Shown here one piece after another: positions 9,851 to 23,937 of a stretch of 64,000 bases of DNA. Source of the DNA: Cryptomeria japonica. Lineage: Eukaryota > Streptophyta > Pinopsida > Cupressales > Cupressaceae. The stretch is from contig NW_026728906.1 in the NCBI RefSeq assembly GCF_030272615.1, positions 372,001-436,000 on the forward strand, read 5' to 3'. Position 1 is the stretch's first letter; each line of letters starts with the position of its first letter. The translations under genes were made by a program, and so were the position numbers. The notes under the pieces were generated by a model that worked only from the letters and a program-made list of their open reading frames with translations, made no database searches and was not told the DNA's origin.

Positions 9851-11244
9851 ATAAAGTAGGTTTACTACTTTTTCTAATGTTTGAGATCTGTCTATTTCCA
9901 TTTTTCGACACCAAAACTTTTCGTCCAGTTGACTGCATTGTCCTCTCGATTCTCCTTTTAACAAAGTACATACAGTTGATTTAGATGATTTATTTTTTAT
10001 TATTTTTGTGAGATATATGTTTATTTAATATTTTTTTTAACTTAATGTTTTGATGAATTAGTTGTTTGGGGTAACTAAATAGGAAAATATAATATTAAAG
10101 ATTATTTTTTTCCTCTTACTTCAATCAAATATATGAGAAAAGTATTTCATATTGATTAGACATTTCATTTTATTTATTTTTATTTATATTGATTGAATTT
10201 TCTTTTCTTTTATATCAAATAATATGACAATTATAAATAGTTTATAAAAAATATTCAATTTGAGAAGTAAAAAATGCGTTAAAAGTGATATATTGGGATG
10301 ATTCTTGGTTGGGAAACGTTTAGTTCCATGATCCCTTGTTTACCTATCAAGAATTATCTTTTTACTCTCTTTGGATAAGGGTGGCTAACTAATGAACTTT
10401 TTACAATTAAGAAATCAAAGTGATCAACAATCGAATATAAGGAACAAATAGAGTGAGAGGGGGAATAAAATTCTACACCTGATCGATTCATGATTATAAT
10501 AAGTGGTTCATATTATAGAAGAGCAAGTCAATAAAACAGTTTGGTCATATTTTACGCTAGTATAATCTCAGTTTTCTTGATAACTACTCGAGTACATTTT
10601 TTTTTAATATCTCTCATAGGTTTTACCTTGTCTTTCATACCACACTCACAATCTCCAATTCCCCATTGAGTTTCCACAAATGACTAATACGAAAGGTAAA
10701 TCTACATCCATGTAAGAGCATGGACACCGGGAGTGATCTAATATTGGATGCAATTAAGTGAGGAATATTTTTTGAATGAATCCCTATACTTTTGGACCCT
10801 TTAATGACATGGTTTGCATAAGTAAGAAAATGTTTATTAATGTAGAGAGCATGGTTTTAGGTACTTTTCTATGTGGAGGTGATACAAATAGGCATGGGTA
10901 GCCTATGCGGTTACAGATGATTGTGGTTCTTCCATCAACGCTATTCTCTTTTTTATTGAATGATATGGTGTAATAGAAAAGTCAAGAATATACAACTAGC
11001 AATTGCACCTTGGTGTGCAATATGTACGCCGAATAGATGTGGAATGATTATTAAAAAAAATTGATCTATTTTTTCATATATTTGTGCAACACGTGAGATA
11101 AATTAGCAAACCATTTAGTAAATGATATTATTTATTCAACAAAGGTCTCAACATTTGAAAAAATTATAGATCCAAATCAACTATGCATCTACTTAAACGG
11201 ACAAATGCAATCAAACAAAACCCTTAAACCGGGAATATAATCGA
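9851..11244. other. AT-rich spacer, nothing recognised (unit 1)
   Basis: Runs of T and A with no coding frame, RNA gene or repeat that I can name. Equivalent stretches follow in the other units. Confidence 0.55.
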
Positions 11245-11245
11245 G

Positions 11246-11946
11246 TTCCATTACCAATATTCTTATGTTTTGTTTGAAATAGGGAGAGAAGGAGAGAGGG
11301 AGATATAGGGATATAAAGAGAGAGATAGAGGAGGAAGAGTGAGGGAAAGATAAAGGAGTGAGGAGATAGAGTTAGGCGATAAATATAGAGAGGAAGATAG
11401 AGATCGAGATTGATATAGATATGGAGAAGAATAGGGATATGGATATGAGAGGAAGAGATAAAGAGAGAGGAGAGAGAAATAGATAGAGATAGAAGAGATA
11501 AATATATAGAGAGGGGGAGAGAGAATGAGCGAGGGATAACTTTGAATCAATTGTGCATTCATTAATACAAACCAAACATAAGTGAAAGAAAACCTTTCAA
11601 TCAAAAGATAATTGAACTCCATTACCAATAGGCTCATGTTATGTTTGCAATAGTGAGAGGGGAGATATGAATAGATAAAGAGAGCGAGACATGTCTGGAG
11701 ATAGGGTGACAGAGGAAGAGAGAGCTAGAGATGGGAATGAAGAGAGGGAGGTGGCAAAGAAATAGATGGTTAAAGAGAGTGAGACGTGCCTAGATAGAGT
11801 GAGAGAGGATGAAAAGGACAAATAAAGAGAGATATAGTTGTAGAGGGATAAGGAGAAATTAAGATAAAGATTAGGAGATAGAAACGGATAGAAAAGAAGA
11901 GATACAAAGATACAAAAGGGGAGAGAGAGAGAGAGGGAGGGAGGGA
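11246..11946. repeat. Duplicated purine-rich GA tracts (unit 1)
   Basis: Two blocks of almost pure purine on the plus strand (about 11280-11536 and 11652-11945), made of GAGA, GATA, GGGA and TAGAGA variations. Both are preceded by matching leaders (tccattaccaata...tatgtt-tgtttg-aata) at 11246 and 11617, so the block and its leader were duplicated with a period of about 371 bp and then diverged. Long homopurine tracts can form triplex (H-DNA) structures and bind GAGA-motif proteins; both are possibilities only. The serine/leucine/tyrosine-rich open frames on the minus strand are translations of simple sequence, not genes. Confidence 0.85.
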
Positions 11947-12692
11947 TATTTTTGGGCCAATTTGTAATTCAAACTCGTTAATGAAGATGTTAACATAGGT
12001 TGACACCTAGTATGGTGGTTATACCTTTTGTAAATCTTTGAACCAATAGTAATAGTATTAACATAGTATTGAATTATTTGTAATTGCCATGTATAACCTC
12101 ATTTTGTGTGTTTTGTCACGTATGCACTATCCTTTAGTGCATTATCCACTTATACTTCTCAGTACATAATACATCTGAGGAATTTTGTAGATAGAGTGGC
12201 AAGGGAAGAAGTTACATAGAAGTTGTATACTTCAACACTTCTCTTGTTTGTATTTATTTCTCACATTTGGGAGTCTTAAATTACACACTATAATTATTTT
12301 CTCGATATCCATACTTGCCTTGCTTTAGCTTTACAAACAACCTTATGACCACACATAATAAGGTCAAGTCATCCTAAAGCCCATACAACCTTGCATCCCT
12401 CTAATGACATGTGTGGTTAATAATCACATTCTAAACTGAATTAACAATAGCTTCGATTTTATGTCCAACGACCATTAAGTTTAATTTAATCTAAATTGTT
12501 CTATTGATCTAGATTCTCCTTTAAATAAGAATAATATTTAAGAAGTCATAAACATATAATTTAATATTAAATTTTTTAAATACATAATTAATTATTTTAA
12601 TATTATAAACTTTTAAAAGCAATAAATATTAATAGATAAAAATTTCAAAATAAATTAAAACAAATTATTTTTAAAATTCAAAATATAATTTA
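11947..12692. other. Spacer ending in a very AT-rich stretch across the unit junction (unit 1)
   Basis: No gene seen. From about 12480 to 12740 the sequence is nearly all A and T and runs without a break into the start of the next unit. There is no target-site duplication, transposon end or foreign filler at the arbitrary phase boundary, so the true breakpoint that founded the array could be anywhere in the unit. Confidence 0.6.
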
Positions 12693-13480
12693 AAAATAAT
12701 AATATATAGAACTTTTTACATTTTTAAAAATACTAAAAAATCGAACTATTTCAACAATGAGGTTTAGACCAACCATGCACTACAATTTGCAATCAACAAA
12801 TAACAAATGGTATGAGCACTAAGTAATTCATCATATATCTTCGCATTTCTCCATCATAATCAGTAAAATTCAATTAACTTTGAGAAGTAACAAGAACCCA
12901 TGCAAAATGTAGAAAGACAGCACAAACATCCACCATATCTTCAACAAAACTTATGTATTAATTTCAACAAGTCTTGGAAACAATCTCTAGCTTCCTCCTC
13001 CTACTCTACTTTCTAACAGTTCTGCTCTACTCTATTATCCACCTATTAACCTTTAAAAATGAGAAGGCAAACCTTATATAGAAGTCTTGATACAAATGAA
13101 TGTCCGAGATTGATTTGAATTTAATGGCCGAGATTTAACCATGAAACCCTAATTAGGGCTAGTTATAACAACAACCACTTTAACCAATGAGAAAACTACA
13201 ACACTTTGGGCACATGTCCCTCTTTGAATGTGGATCAATGAGAAATGAGATTAGGTACATTGAATAATATTTGATGTAATGCCATATGTCACTTGCTCCT
13301 CCTTTGATGAGTTAGGTTCAATACACCTACAAGAACTGACTTGGCATCACTGAATTGGTCTATGATGATCAAGCACCACCTTAGCTTGCATGTCTCCCTA
13401 GCAATATGTCGACACTCAACATCATCCAATTGCTTGATGTGATGGTTCATATTCTCAAATTGCATCCTCTTGAAAATCAA
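12693..13480 (-). repeat. LTR-like retroelement remnant (unit 2)
   Basis: Same as 1-788. The short minus-strand frame is 13480-13289 and is unchanged. Confidence 0.35.
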
Positions 13481-14923
13481 GTTTCTAGCTTTGATTAACT
13501 CTTCTAAAACTATTTATAACATGTAATTTTTTTCATATCAGTTATCTTTTTCTTGAATAATATTTTAGGAGATTGACAAAATACCTAGGTTTACATTTAT
13601 TATACTTTTAGTATTGTTATCTATTCTTTCATTGTGGTAGATGTAAAATGTTTCTATCATAATTTTGTGGGATACATATATGACTAATCCATTACAATAC
13701 AAGGAACATTTTGGAGCACCAACAACAACTACGTATTTAGACTTTGTTAGTGTATCTGAATGTTCCTTCTAGATAAATTTTAGAGTTGATATTAGCTTGT
13801 TAGGATGTTGGTTTCTTGGGATTCTATGCCTGTGTGTGATGACATTTCATTATATTAATTAAAATATTTCTAATTGATAGAGTTTCTATTTTATTTATGA
13901 TTTTAATATACATATTTATATAATTTATAAAAAACTTTTCAATAAAATATTTAATATATTTATAAAAATCTTTATCATAATAATGTATATTTAATTCAAA
14001 TAAAAATTTCTATCTTAATTTGTTTTAAATTTAATGAAAAATAAATAAATAAGTATAAATTATTTTGTAATTTATGAAATAGGCTCATGACAATAACTGC
14101 ATAGTTACTCTCTAGTTGGTATGATGTCAAAAAAATTAGATGCACGTAACATCATTTGGCTACCAGTTGGAGGAATTGTTGAAGAGATTGTATGGTTAAT
14201 TAGTAACTTATATTTCATAAGTTTTATTTTTCAAAAAGCTTTGAATGAAACCTACACTAGATGTGTGTGCATTTAACCACCCAGATGATGGAACTTTACT
14301 ACATTTTGTGTAGTATAATTCACGAAATGATACTTCATCATTAAAATATGTGAACAATTTTTAAAATAACCAAATTGGAAAGAGCATAAACAATACGGGG
14401 GCAAAAAGAACACAAAATATGCACTAGGAACTATTATTGTCTTCCTCCATAAAAGCCTCCACAAAAAAGTGCTTGTAATAGGAATAAATCTCTGGAAGCA
14501 ATTATTCTCATCCAAAATTCATGTAACAAAGATTCATAGTTGACAAAGGATCTTTTCATCAGCAATGGAACAAGGGACACTATAGCCTAAAAAGGCAAAC
14601 GTGACTACCAAAATAAAGTAAAACTAGATGAGGCCATGAGGCAAAACAAAATCTCCACATGCCCTCTAATGCTAGATAACTGGTCTAAGTGGTGCAAAAC
14701 ATGACCTTGAAGAACTCAAGTAACGGTAAAAAAAGGTTAAAAATTAGACCAAGAAGGAGTCTTGCGGCCTTGTAAATAGCCAAAATGACATTCATGCAAG
14801 GAAAAATTAATAGAGAAAGACAAAACAGTTTTATTCAAATTGTTCAAAATTCATGCAAAAATAGATAAGCAACATATGCAACTCTAAGATTGACCAAAAA
14901 TTGATTTGATTTGACAATATTTA

Positions 14924-16127
14924 TGTTAACAACAGCCAAGAGGGAAGAATGAGAGGGGGGTGAATCAGTCTTCACCGGAATAACAAACTTTACCGCAAAA
15001 CACAGATTTGATAAACTGCAGTAATAAGACAGATAAGAAAATTAATAGCACAACACACAACACTAAGATTTTGATGCGCAAAACCCAGTTAAGCGAAAAA
15101 CCATGGTGGGAACCTACCCACAGTAAGATGATACTCTACAATAGTATGTGAAAATATTACAATGAGGAATGCACATGCATTCAGGCACACTGCCTAGAGC
15201 TCACTGCTCAAATAATATTTGCTCGGAAGGCTACAACCCTTAGGGAAGTCTCACTGACTCGCAATAAGATTTGGACTACAATTCGAAAGAAATGAACGGA
15301 AAGAATAGCATCTCCAAATAGAATCTCACCACAAACTCAACATCGAAGGATACATCACATGTTCGCACACAAACCTCTCTCTGATAATGAAGACACAACA
15401 TCAAACAACCAAATTACATGACTATATCACCTATATATATAATTTATCAACCTTGATAACAAGGTCGGCTAAACCCTCGACCCTCAATTAAAAAATTACA
15501 TCACACGATACAAACACTGACCACCAGACCAATATAGTGGTTTACATAGCATAGCATGGTTCTAGGTCAAATTCCCAAACACATAACTCCACCGAAAATC
15601 ACGCAAAGATCAATCGCAACACGCTACACCACCAGAAATGGTGCATAACACACAAATCATCACTGGTTGATAGAAACCACCAAAAACTCACACAACGATA
15701 AATACAGATTGCCAAAACAAATAGGACATAATTAAAAAAAATACCAGCAAGCACATTAGAATCATCCACAATAGCTGCACCAACACTACTTTTCAAATCT
15801 TCATCGGTCAACGTCTGAAAGCTAAAGAACACAACCAATCAACAACGGCCAGGAAGAAAGATAACTTGCGGAGAACCAAATCATGATTCAACTGAAATTA
15901 AGATACACAAGACCTTCCCAAGAAATATCCCAAAATCTCAGCACCAGATCTGATCACACCAAAATATACCAGAGGATATACCGAACTCTGCGAAACAGTG
16001 ATCAACAAAGCATCGCTACAAACCGGATCAGAAAATCTTCCCAATCTGCAATCACCAGAGAAAATCATAGGAATATGTTGACATCAATGACCACAACATA
16101 TCCTAGCATGACCAACAATATCCAACA
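14924..16127 (-). mobile_element. Solo LTR (unit 2)
   Basis: Same 1204-bp element and ATTTA duplication. It reads GGGGGG around 14959, where unit 1 has GGGGTG. Confidence 0.8.
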
Positions 16128-19100
16128 ATTTATGCCAAAACAACCACTTTATATCACTAGTTCAAATCAAATATCTATGCCAAAAGATCAGCCTATGCAA
16201 ATTTTACCACACCAGAAAGTGCCAAAAAGCCAGCACACAAGGATCGGCTTTTTAATAAAATATCCCAAACCTTTACACATGCAGATTGACCATAGTAAAA
16301 TAATTGATCGTCTTATTAAAATTGAAGACAAATCATCTTTTAGCTAATTAAGCGCTTCCACTATCCACACAATAATGTGTTCCTAAAAAATCGCCCTACA
16401 GTAGAGCTTCAAATTTGTCAACTTGGTCTCCATGATCAACAATTTAATAAAAAATATATATAATTTAAAATACACTAATCAACCATGAAATAAAATCTCC
16501 TATTTTTATTTTATTATTTATACGATGAATTTTATAAACTTCAATTCATCGGGATTTTTAAAATCACAGTAGAAACACCTTCGGATTATCATGTCCTCAC
16601 AAGAACACAAAAATATTATGGCACAAATCCACATTCCTTTCAGATGCTCAACCTCAATCAAAACCTCTATAAATCTGCAGTCATAATTAAAATAAATTAC
16701 AAACATGTGAGTACCAAAAAACTAGTGGAGCTCAAAAAAAGAAAATGCACAGATTGAGATGAATGATAAGCTCTTAATATCTTTGATCAACTTAGGGGTG
16801 ATTAAAAATACATATCTAATACAGTTCCACCTATAATATCAGATGCTATCTAGAATCATGTAATGTTTCATGGATAAGATTAACATAACCAGGCATTATT
16901 CTAACAACTAACCATCTAGCAAACTTACATAGAAGAATATTCTAGTTAGAATATCATACACTAACAACACATAGCTTGAAAAATTGGCGTAGGCTATTTT
17001 GGGTTCATGGAGGTGCGAGCAAACGTTAATCTATAGTAAGTGAAATTGCTCAAACCCACAAAAAGGTCATTTGGAGCTCGTCGATTTTGCACAAGTCACG
17101 AGTTTTCTCTTGCACAAGTGTTTATCCTTTTGTAGACTACGGTCTTCTTCAGCATGGTTTTCTATGTGGTTTTCTTCTATTTTTTTGTGTGTGCCTGGTT
17201 TATTCGTGTGTGTACCTAATGTTCAGATTGCTTTGGAAAACCAGGTTATTTCCCCTGTTGGTGAACTTTTAACTAGCACATTTTTCAAGGACTAGTGCAC
17301 CCAACACCCCTATTTTGCTAAAATAGGCTCAACTGTTGAGAGATGAAAGTGGACCTTGTAATTTGCATGAATCTAATTTGTTTTGTTGTCCCATCACAAC
17401 AAAATGTTTCGAAAAGGTGTGAACTTCATATAAACACAACTCCCTTTCCCATTCTAGGAATCAATGTACTCAATATAGAAAACCAAAAAACCTAGTCAAT
17501 CAAGCATTCAGGGAGCGAAACGATAAAGAAGTCCCAATTTGATTATTCAATCATTGAAATATATGCTATAGCAATTATGATCAAGTGTATTATGTAATTC
17601 GTACCTAAGATAAGGTGTCATCATTTCACCATTTATCATTTGCTTAGCCTCTTTTCTTGTGGGGGCATGCATCCTATCTCATCATTATCATTGTTGAAGA
17701 GAGAACACTAATACGCGGTTTGGATAAGGTAATCCCTTATATGAAATAACCATTTCTCCCAATTTTCTCTATCTACAGGTCCAAATCCGATAACAAGAAA
17801 GTTAAAGAAAAGTAGACCAGACATTAGCAGGCATCACAAAACATTGATTGAACGAAAACCCTAAGAACAGGGCACCCAGCAGTCATTGACCCATATTTTT
17901 AAGAGGCAAGTGATCAAATATTGTCGATTTCATTTTCGATCATCTCTCAATTTTCCCTCAACTTTAGACACGGATCTCCAACGTTTCTCTCTAGTACAAT
18001 TAGCTTCATATTACAGTCCCAATTTCCTCTCTATGTCTCCATCTCAGATATGTCTTACTCTTTCTATATTTCATCTTGTATCTACTACATTCTATAAAAC
18101 TTAGTCATTTTACCATTGTTAGACTAGTTCATCTATAGACACTTCACTGTCTCCATCTCATGCAACAAAAGGAACAGGAACCTAATTTCGTATCCCTTCC
18201 TTAAAGACAACAACTAGTCCTATTCTTATTACTAATTATGTTGTGTCAACTAAGATCTTCTAGCTTACATTGGTCAATCGTAGGATCTTGTTTCCTCCAT
18301 TTCAAGGTTTACATTGATTTATGAGATGGTATGATTATATATGCTACATAAACCAACATTTTTTAAGGTATGATCCCATATTGTATTGGTATAAAATTGG
18401 TGGTACTGAAACCAACATTGATATAGAAAAAAATAGACATTTTTATTTCTAACGTGTTTCCATCTACATCTTTCACTTGTCTTGCAATTGTGTACATTCT
18501 CATGTAAATACCAACGATGTTATACTCGCGCCCTTTTATGCTTCATACCATAATGTGACTCCTCTAATTCCATAAGACCAGGAGTGCGCAAGGAGTGTAA
18601 TGCTTCGTGTGGTTCATGTAACTAAACTCGGCTTCTATTTGTAGATATGAGCAAAGGTTGTGTTTTTATCACTTAAAATGTGCTTTATATGTTTTCTTAA
18701 ATGCTCACATATACATACTGGTGGCATAAAATGAAAGTAAGCGTGTAGGACTCAATAGAATATAAAATAGTGACTAGTGATTTAGAACTTTCCTTGGTGT
18801 AACCCAATAAAAAATATTGAAAAGAATGGAGTTGTACCCTCATCTCTAGTATCAATTAAATGCAAGATTCACAAGCCAACTTCTCAATTTGAGTCTTAAA
18901 TACAAAGTGGACATTACCTAGCACTTATGTAATTTCGTACAATATTGTATTCTTGTGGAAAGAGCTTGCTTAACAATATGCTCGAGTTCTACGCTCATTG
19001 ACTAATTCTCTCCAATGACAAAACTTATGTTTCCATGAGTTGAAATCTAGAATCTCCATTTCCAAGTGTTGCACCATCTTATTACTCGACGTTTTTCTTC

Positions 19101-20122
19101 ATCCAAATCTATTGATTGATATCTTCATTATTTTATAGTCTCTCTTTTCAATGTCTTCCCCCAAGCTAAACTATGCAACCAAATAGCGTTCACTTCCTTG
19201 TCAACCTCAATCAAAACCTAGAATAAAAAACATGCACCTAGCTATCAAATATGGAATAAAATACATGCACTTGTCTAAAACAAATTAGCACTTCCCTAAA
19301 TAAATCATGTAGAAAACTTTCTCCAATACCAACCGATCGATAATCAAATCGAATATTCCATTCTAATCTCACCATCGCTGATTTTTGTTCTCTTCACTTA
19401 TGTGCCGATCCAATGCACTATGCTACTGATGTGAACATTCAGAAAGCCAAAATTGGTATCTTCTACATCTACACCTTCCACTTGTCTTGAAATTTTGTAT
19501 GTGGTCAAATTTTGTGCCTACAATGTTATACATAATATTTCGCACCCCTTTGTGATTTATAACAATATGTCACCCCTGTAATACCACAAGACTATTTAAT
19601 AAAGAGTATGTTGATTGAATAAGATTTATGTATTTGAAATATGCTTCTTTTTTGTTGTGAGCATGTACTATGTTTTTCATCAACTCAAGACATTATTGTT
19701 GCAGTTTCTTAAGAATTTGAGTATCTGCAGTAGTTGCATAGAATGAAAATGAGCAAGCTTCAAAGACATAGGTTATATAGACATCGAAGGCATGAAAGAA
19801 GAGGTCGTGAAGCTTTAGAATGAACTGATGTATGAAGCTCTATTTTATTAGATCATTTATAAATGCATGGGAAAAGTAGAAGATTATGATATTTGCAGAT
19901 CTCACTGATAATGTATGAGTTATATCTATTATCTTATTCTTGATGGAAATGCGATTGCCAATTTCTCAATATGACGACACTTTTATCTTCTTCGTATCAA
20001 TCAACAAATACCTTGAGATATTGGAAATTATATTCAAAATGCGCTTACAACTTACCTTAAAATGTGTTACAGCAAAGTGAAATTTTAATGTTGTCATCAA
20101 AGGGACAAAACGACATCAATAT

Positions 20123-20342
20123 TTAATTTTCAATCTTTGGAATATGATGAGGACATACTGATGTCCAAAACAGATGCTATGAATGGCACAAGAGGACGCC
20201 AATAACCCTAAAATGATAGTTTTATTCAACGGTTAATTTTCAATCTTTGGAATATGATGAGGACATGCTGATGTCCAAAACAGATGCTATGAATGGCACA
20301 AGAGGACGCCAATAACCCTAAAATGATAGTTTTATTCAACGG
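20123..20342 (-). repeat. Two 110-bp direct repeats in the GLP 3' region (unit 2)
   Basis: Same structure. The first base difference between the halves is absent here because position 20129 is T, so only the A/G difference remains. Confidence 0.9.
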
Positions 20343-20399
20343 TGAGAAAAAAGAATTGGGAAAGACGGTCTTCATTGGGAGACCTCTTGTTTGTTTTGT

Positions 20400-21160
20400 T
20401 TAGTATGCGAATTTCTTTTGAATGTAATTCACCAGTTCCTGGGTGATGCGGAAGGCCTTGCTCAAAACGGAATCGGGGAGAGGGGGATTCGCCGCAAACA
20501 GAGAATTGGCGATTGTCTGAACTCCGGGAAACTGGCTGCTCAATCCAGCTATGGCCACTGCATTTTCATGCCCCACATTCTGCTGGAAATGAACAAGTGC
20601 CTTTGGAAACACAAACACATCTCCCTTCTCCAAAGTTTTGCTGAAAAATTTGTTGCTGGTGTCAATGAAACCCACAAGAAGCTGGCCTTCCAGTAAAACA
20701 AGAACTTCGGTGCCTCTTGGGTGTGTGTGAGGAGGATTTATTCCACCCACTGCGTAGTCGATGCGGACCAACGATATTCCAAACGTATTGAGGCCTGGTA
20801 TCTGTTTAACGTTCGCCATCGTTACGTTGGAGCCCACATCATTGTCGGTGTTCCCTGCCTGCCCAAGTCCCCGGAAGAAGAAATCGTTTGCTGAAACTTG
20901 CATTGGGTCTTTGCAAACGAACCCGTTCACCAAAACTGTTTAAAACAAGATCAAATCAATCTGTCTGTTAGTAACTCGACTCGTCTAATAAGCAAATCAT
21001 TATCATTGTTTATGTATAAATATTCTCACTCACCGTTGCTTTCCTCATCTGCAACGCAGAAATCTTGCAAGGGATCCGGATCCCCTGCCATGACCCTGTC
21101 GCTGTAACAGCATATCAACAGAAAAAGTCCCAACGTGAAGTAAATCATCCGGTTAGCCAT
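20400..21160 (-). CDS. Germin-like protein, copy 2 (two exons)
   Basis: Exon 1 is 21160-21034, the intron 21033-20936 and exon 2 20935-20400. The product has the same 220 residues as copy 1 except Gly117 instead of Ala117 in the HPR-x-TE stretch of germin box 1 (GGC codon, complement of C at 20713). Metal ligands, signal peptide, splice sites and stop are intact, so this copy should be functional. The TATA box is at 21223-21232. Confidence 0.95.
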
Positions 21161-21222
21161 TGTAATAGAAACGCAGACACAAGAGATCAGGATATGAATG
21201 TCTATTACAAACCCATTACACG

Positions 21223-21232
21223 CTTTATATAG
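21223..21232 (-). promoter_or_regulatory. TATA box of GLP copy 2
   Basis: Same CTATATAAAG element, 62 nt before the ATG at 21160. Confidence 0.7.
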
Positions 21233-23937
21233 CCCAAACCATAACTCTCCGCAAAGACTAATTCATCTTGACTCCGTATATTTCACGGATCCTTCCAGAG
21301 TTGTTGCTCTTTTCCTTACGTCACACTAAGTCTTACTGCATGTGGTTGTCTCGCCTGCTACCGCAGATGTATTCTCACCATCCTTTCATTAACGTTGAAA
21401 TTTTCTATCTTCTCCCTGCCCTGCTGCGTATGCCTATCTCAAGATCAACTTACCTCCTGCCTTACACGTATTCTCGCCATCGCCATCATTTTAGTAATGT
21501 GGAATTGTTTAGACTTAATTGGAACGGTGGGCTTCTTCAAAGGAAACAATATATAAATCTTTCTCCACCGTGGGAGAATCGGTATGAGAGGAAAGTTTCT
21601 TTCTTGGAGTTGGATATTGGCCTAAAGACTGTCCATGCTTTGTACCCTTTTTCAATGAGATTTTTATCTCTCGTCATTTAAATTAATTTATGTTACTCAA
21701 TGTTTATTTCTCAGATTGTCTATGTTCTAGGACAGAAAAACATTGCTCAAAATAACTTATGTTCATTTACTTTACATTGAATGCGTTGATTAGAATATCT
21801 ATTTCACATCCATCTACAATTTTGAAGTCAAGTAGGTGTATTACTTTTCTTTAGCAGTTTTGGAGACCTAAATTATAGGTTTAAGACAACATATGCAAAC
21901 ATAAGAACCAATTTATGGAGGATAAATGTATAAGAAGATAGATTTTGGAGAGGTATTCTACAAGAAAAAAAACTTTTTGGTGGTGTTGAGAATCCCATCT
22001 TGGAAGAGACCATGTTGTCCAAGGGATCTAGTATTTAGAATTATTTAAGATCGTTTTATTTTTCCAAACCCTAGAGGGTAGATGGGTAGCGGAAATAGAA
22101 TCCGGTTTTGACATTACAATTCACTAGAATCCATCACCTCTATAAGATATAACCTTATTAAGACGTTGATGTCTGATTTTCAGAATGTCATGGGTGAGTA
22201 GTTTGAATGCATCTTGAACTACCTTGGGTCAAGGTACAACAGTGACTAAAAATCGTACCGCTTCCAATACTCATAACTATAATGAATGTAAACCGCGATA
22301 TTTTAGAGAAAAGAGCCTTCATTCTCAAACTGTTGATGGGTGCGAAAACATTGCTCACGTTGCGTTGAGTGCGTTGCTTAGATTGTCTCTTTCACATCCA
22401 TCTACAGTTGAACTCGGCCAAAATTTAATCTTTAGGTGAGTGTGTTGTTGTAAATGAAGTGCATTGTTGTAAATGAAGTAGGTGTCTTTTCTAGCAGTTT
22501 TGGAGATCAAAATTTTACCTTTAGGTGAGTGAATTCTCTTTAATAAAGTAGGTTTACTACTTTTTCTAATGTTTGAGATCTGTCTATTTCCATTTTTCGA
22601 CACCAAAACTTTTCGTCCAGTTGACTGCATTGTCCTCTCGATTCTCCTTTTAACAAAGTACATACAGTTGATTTAGATGATTTATTTTTTATTATTTTTG
22701 TGAGATATATGTTTATTTAATATTTTTTTTAACTTAATGTTTTGATGAATTAGTTGTTTGGGGTAACTAAATAGGAAAATATAATATTAAAGATTATTTT
22801 TTTCCTCTTACTTCAATCAAATATATGAGAAAAGTATTTCATATTGATTAGACATTTCATTTTATTTATTTTTATTTATATTGATTGAATTTTCTTTTCT
22901 TTTATATCAAATAATATGACAATTATAAATAGTTTATAAAAAATATTCAATTTGAGAAGTAAAAAATGCGTTAAAAGTGATATATTGGGATGATTCTTGG
23001 TTGGGAAACGTTTAGTTCCATGATCCCTTGTTTACCTATCAAGAATTATCTTTTTACTCTCTTTGGATAAGGGTGGCTAACTAATGAACTTTTTACAATT
23101 AAGAAATCAAAGTGATCAACAATCGAATATAAGGAACAAATAGAGTGAGAGGGGGAATAAAATTCTACACCTGATCGATTCATGATTATAATAAGTGGTT
23201 CATATTATAGAAGAGCAAGTCAATAAAACAGTTTGGTCATATTTTACGCTAGTATAATCTCAGTTTTCTTGATAACTACTCGAGTACATTTTTTTTTAAT
23301 ATCTCTCATAGGTTTTACCTTGTCTTTCATACCACACTCACAATCTCCAATTCCCCATTGAGTTTCCACAAATGACTAATACGAAAGGTAAATCTACATC
23401 CATGTAAGAGCATGGACACCGGGAGTGATCTAATATTGGATGCAATTAAGTGAGGAATATTTTTTGAATGAATCCCTATACTTTTGGACCCTTTAATGAC
23501 ATGGTTTGCATAAGTAAGAAAATGTTTATTAATGTAGAGAGCATGGTTTTAGGTACTTTTCTATGTGGAGGTGATACAAATAGGCATGGGTAGCCTATGC
23601 GGTTACAGATGATTGTGGTTCTTCCATCAACGCTATTCTCTTTTTTATTGAATGATATGGTGTAATAGAAAAGTCAAGAATATACAACTAGCAATTGCAC
23701 CTTGGTGTGCAATATGTACGCCGAATAGATGTGGAATGATTATTAAAAAAAATTGATCTATTTTTTCATATATTTGTGCAACACGTGAGATAAATTAGCA
23801 AACCATTTAGTAAATGATATTATTTATTCAACAAAGGTCTCAACATTTGAAAAAATTATAGATCCAAATCAACTATGCATCTACTTAAACGGACAAATGC
23901 AATCAAACAAAACCCTTAAACCGGGAATATAATCGAG

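Larger units (their letters stand above)
1..12692. repeat. Tandem array unit 1 (12,692 bp)
   Basis: First full copy of the macro-repeat as phased by the window edge; this phase is arbitrary, because the biological unit boundary cannot be seen from inside the array. The sequence at position 1 recurs at 12693, 25385, 38077, 50768 and 63460. Every landmark recurs at the same spacing: GLP stop codons at 7708, 20400, 33092, 45783 and 58475. Direct orientation throughout. Distinguishing bases seen by eye: T at 2267, C at 7437, G at 8021 (Ala117 in the GLP), T at 11666. Confidence 0.98.

Noticed and set aside
11263-12006. Several Ser/Leu/Tyr-rich minus-strand frames
   Set aside because: They are translations of the purine-rich simple sequence (CT-rich on the minus strand).
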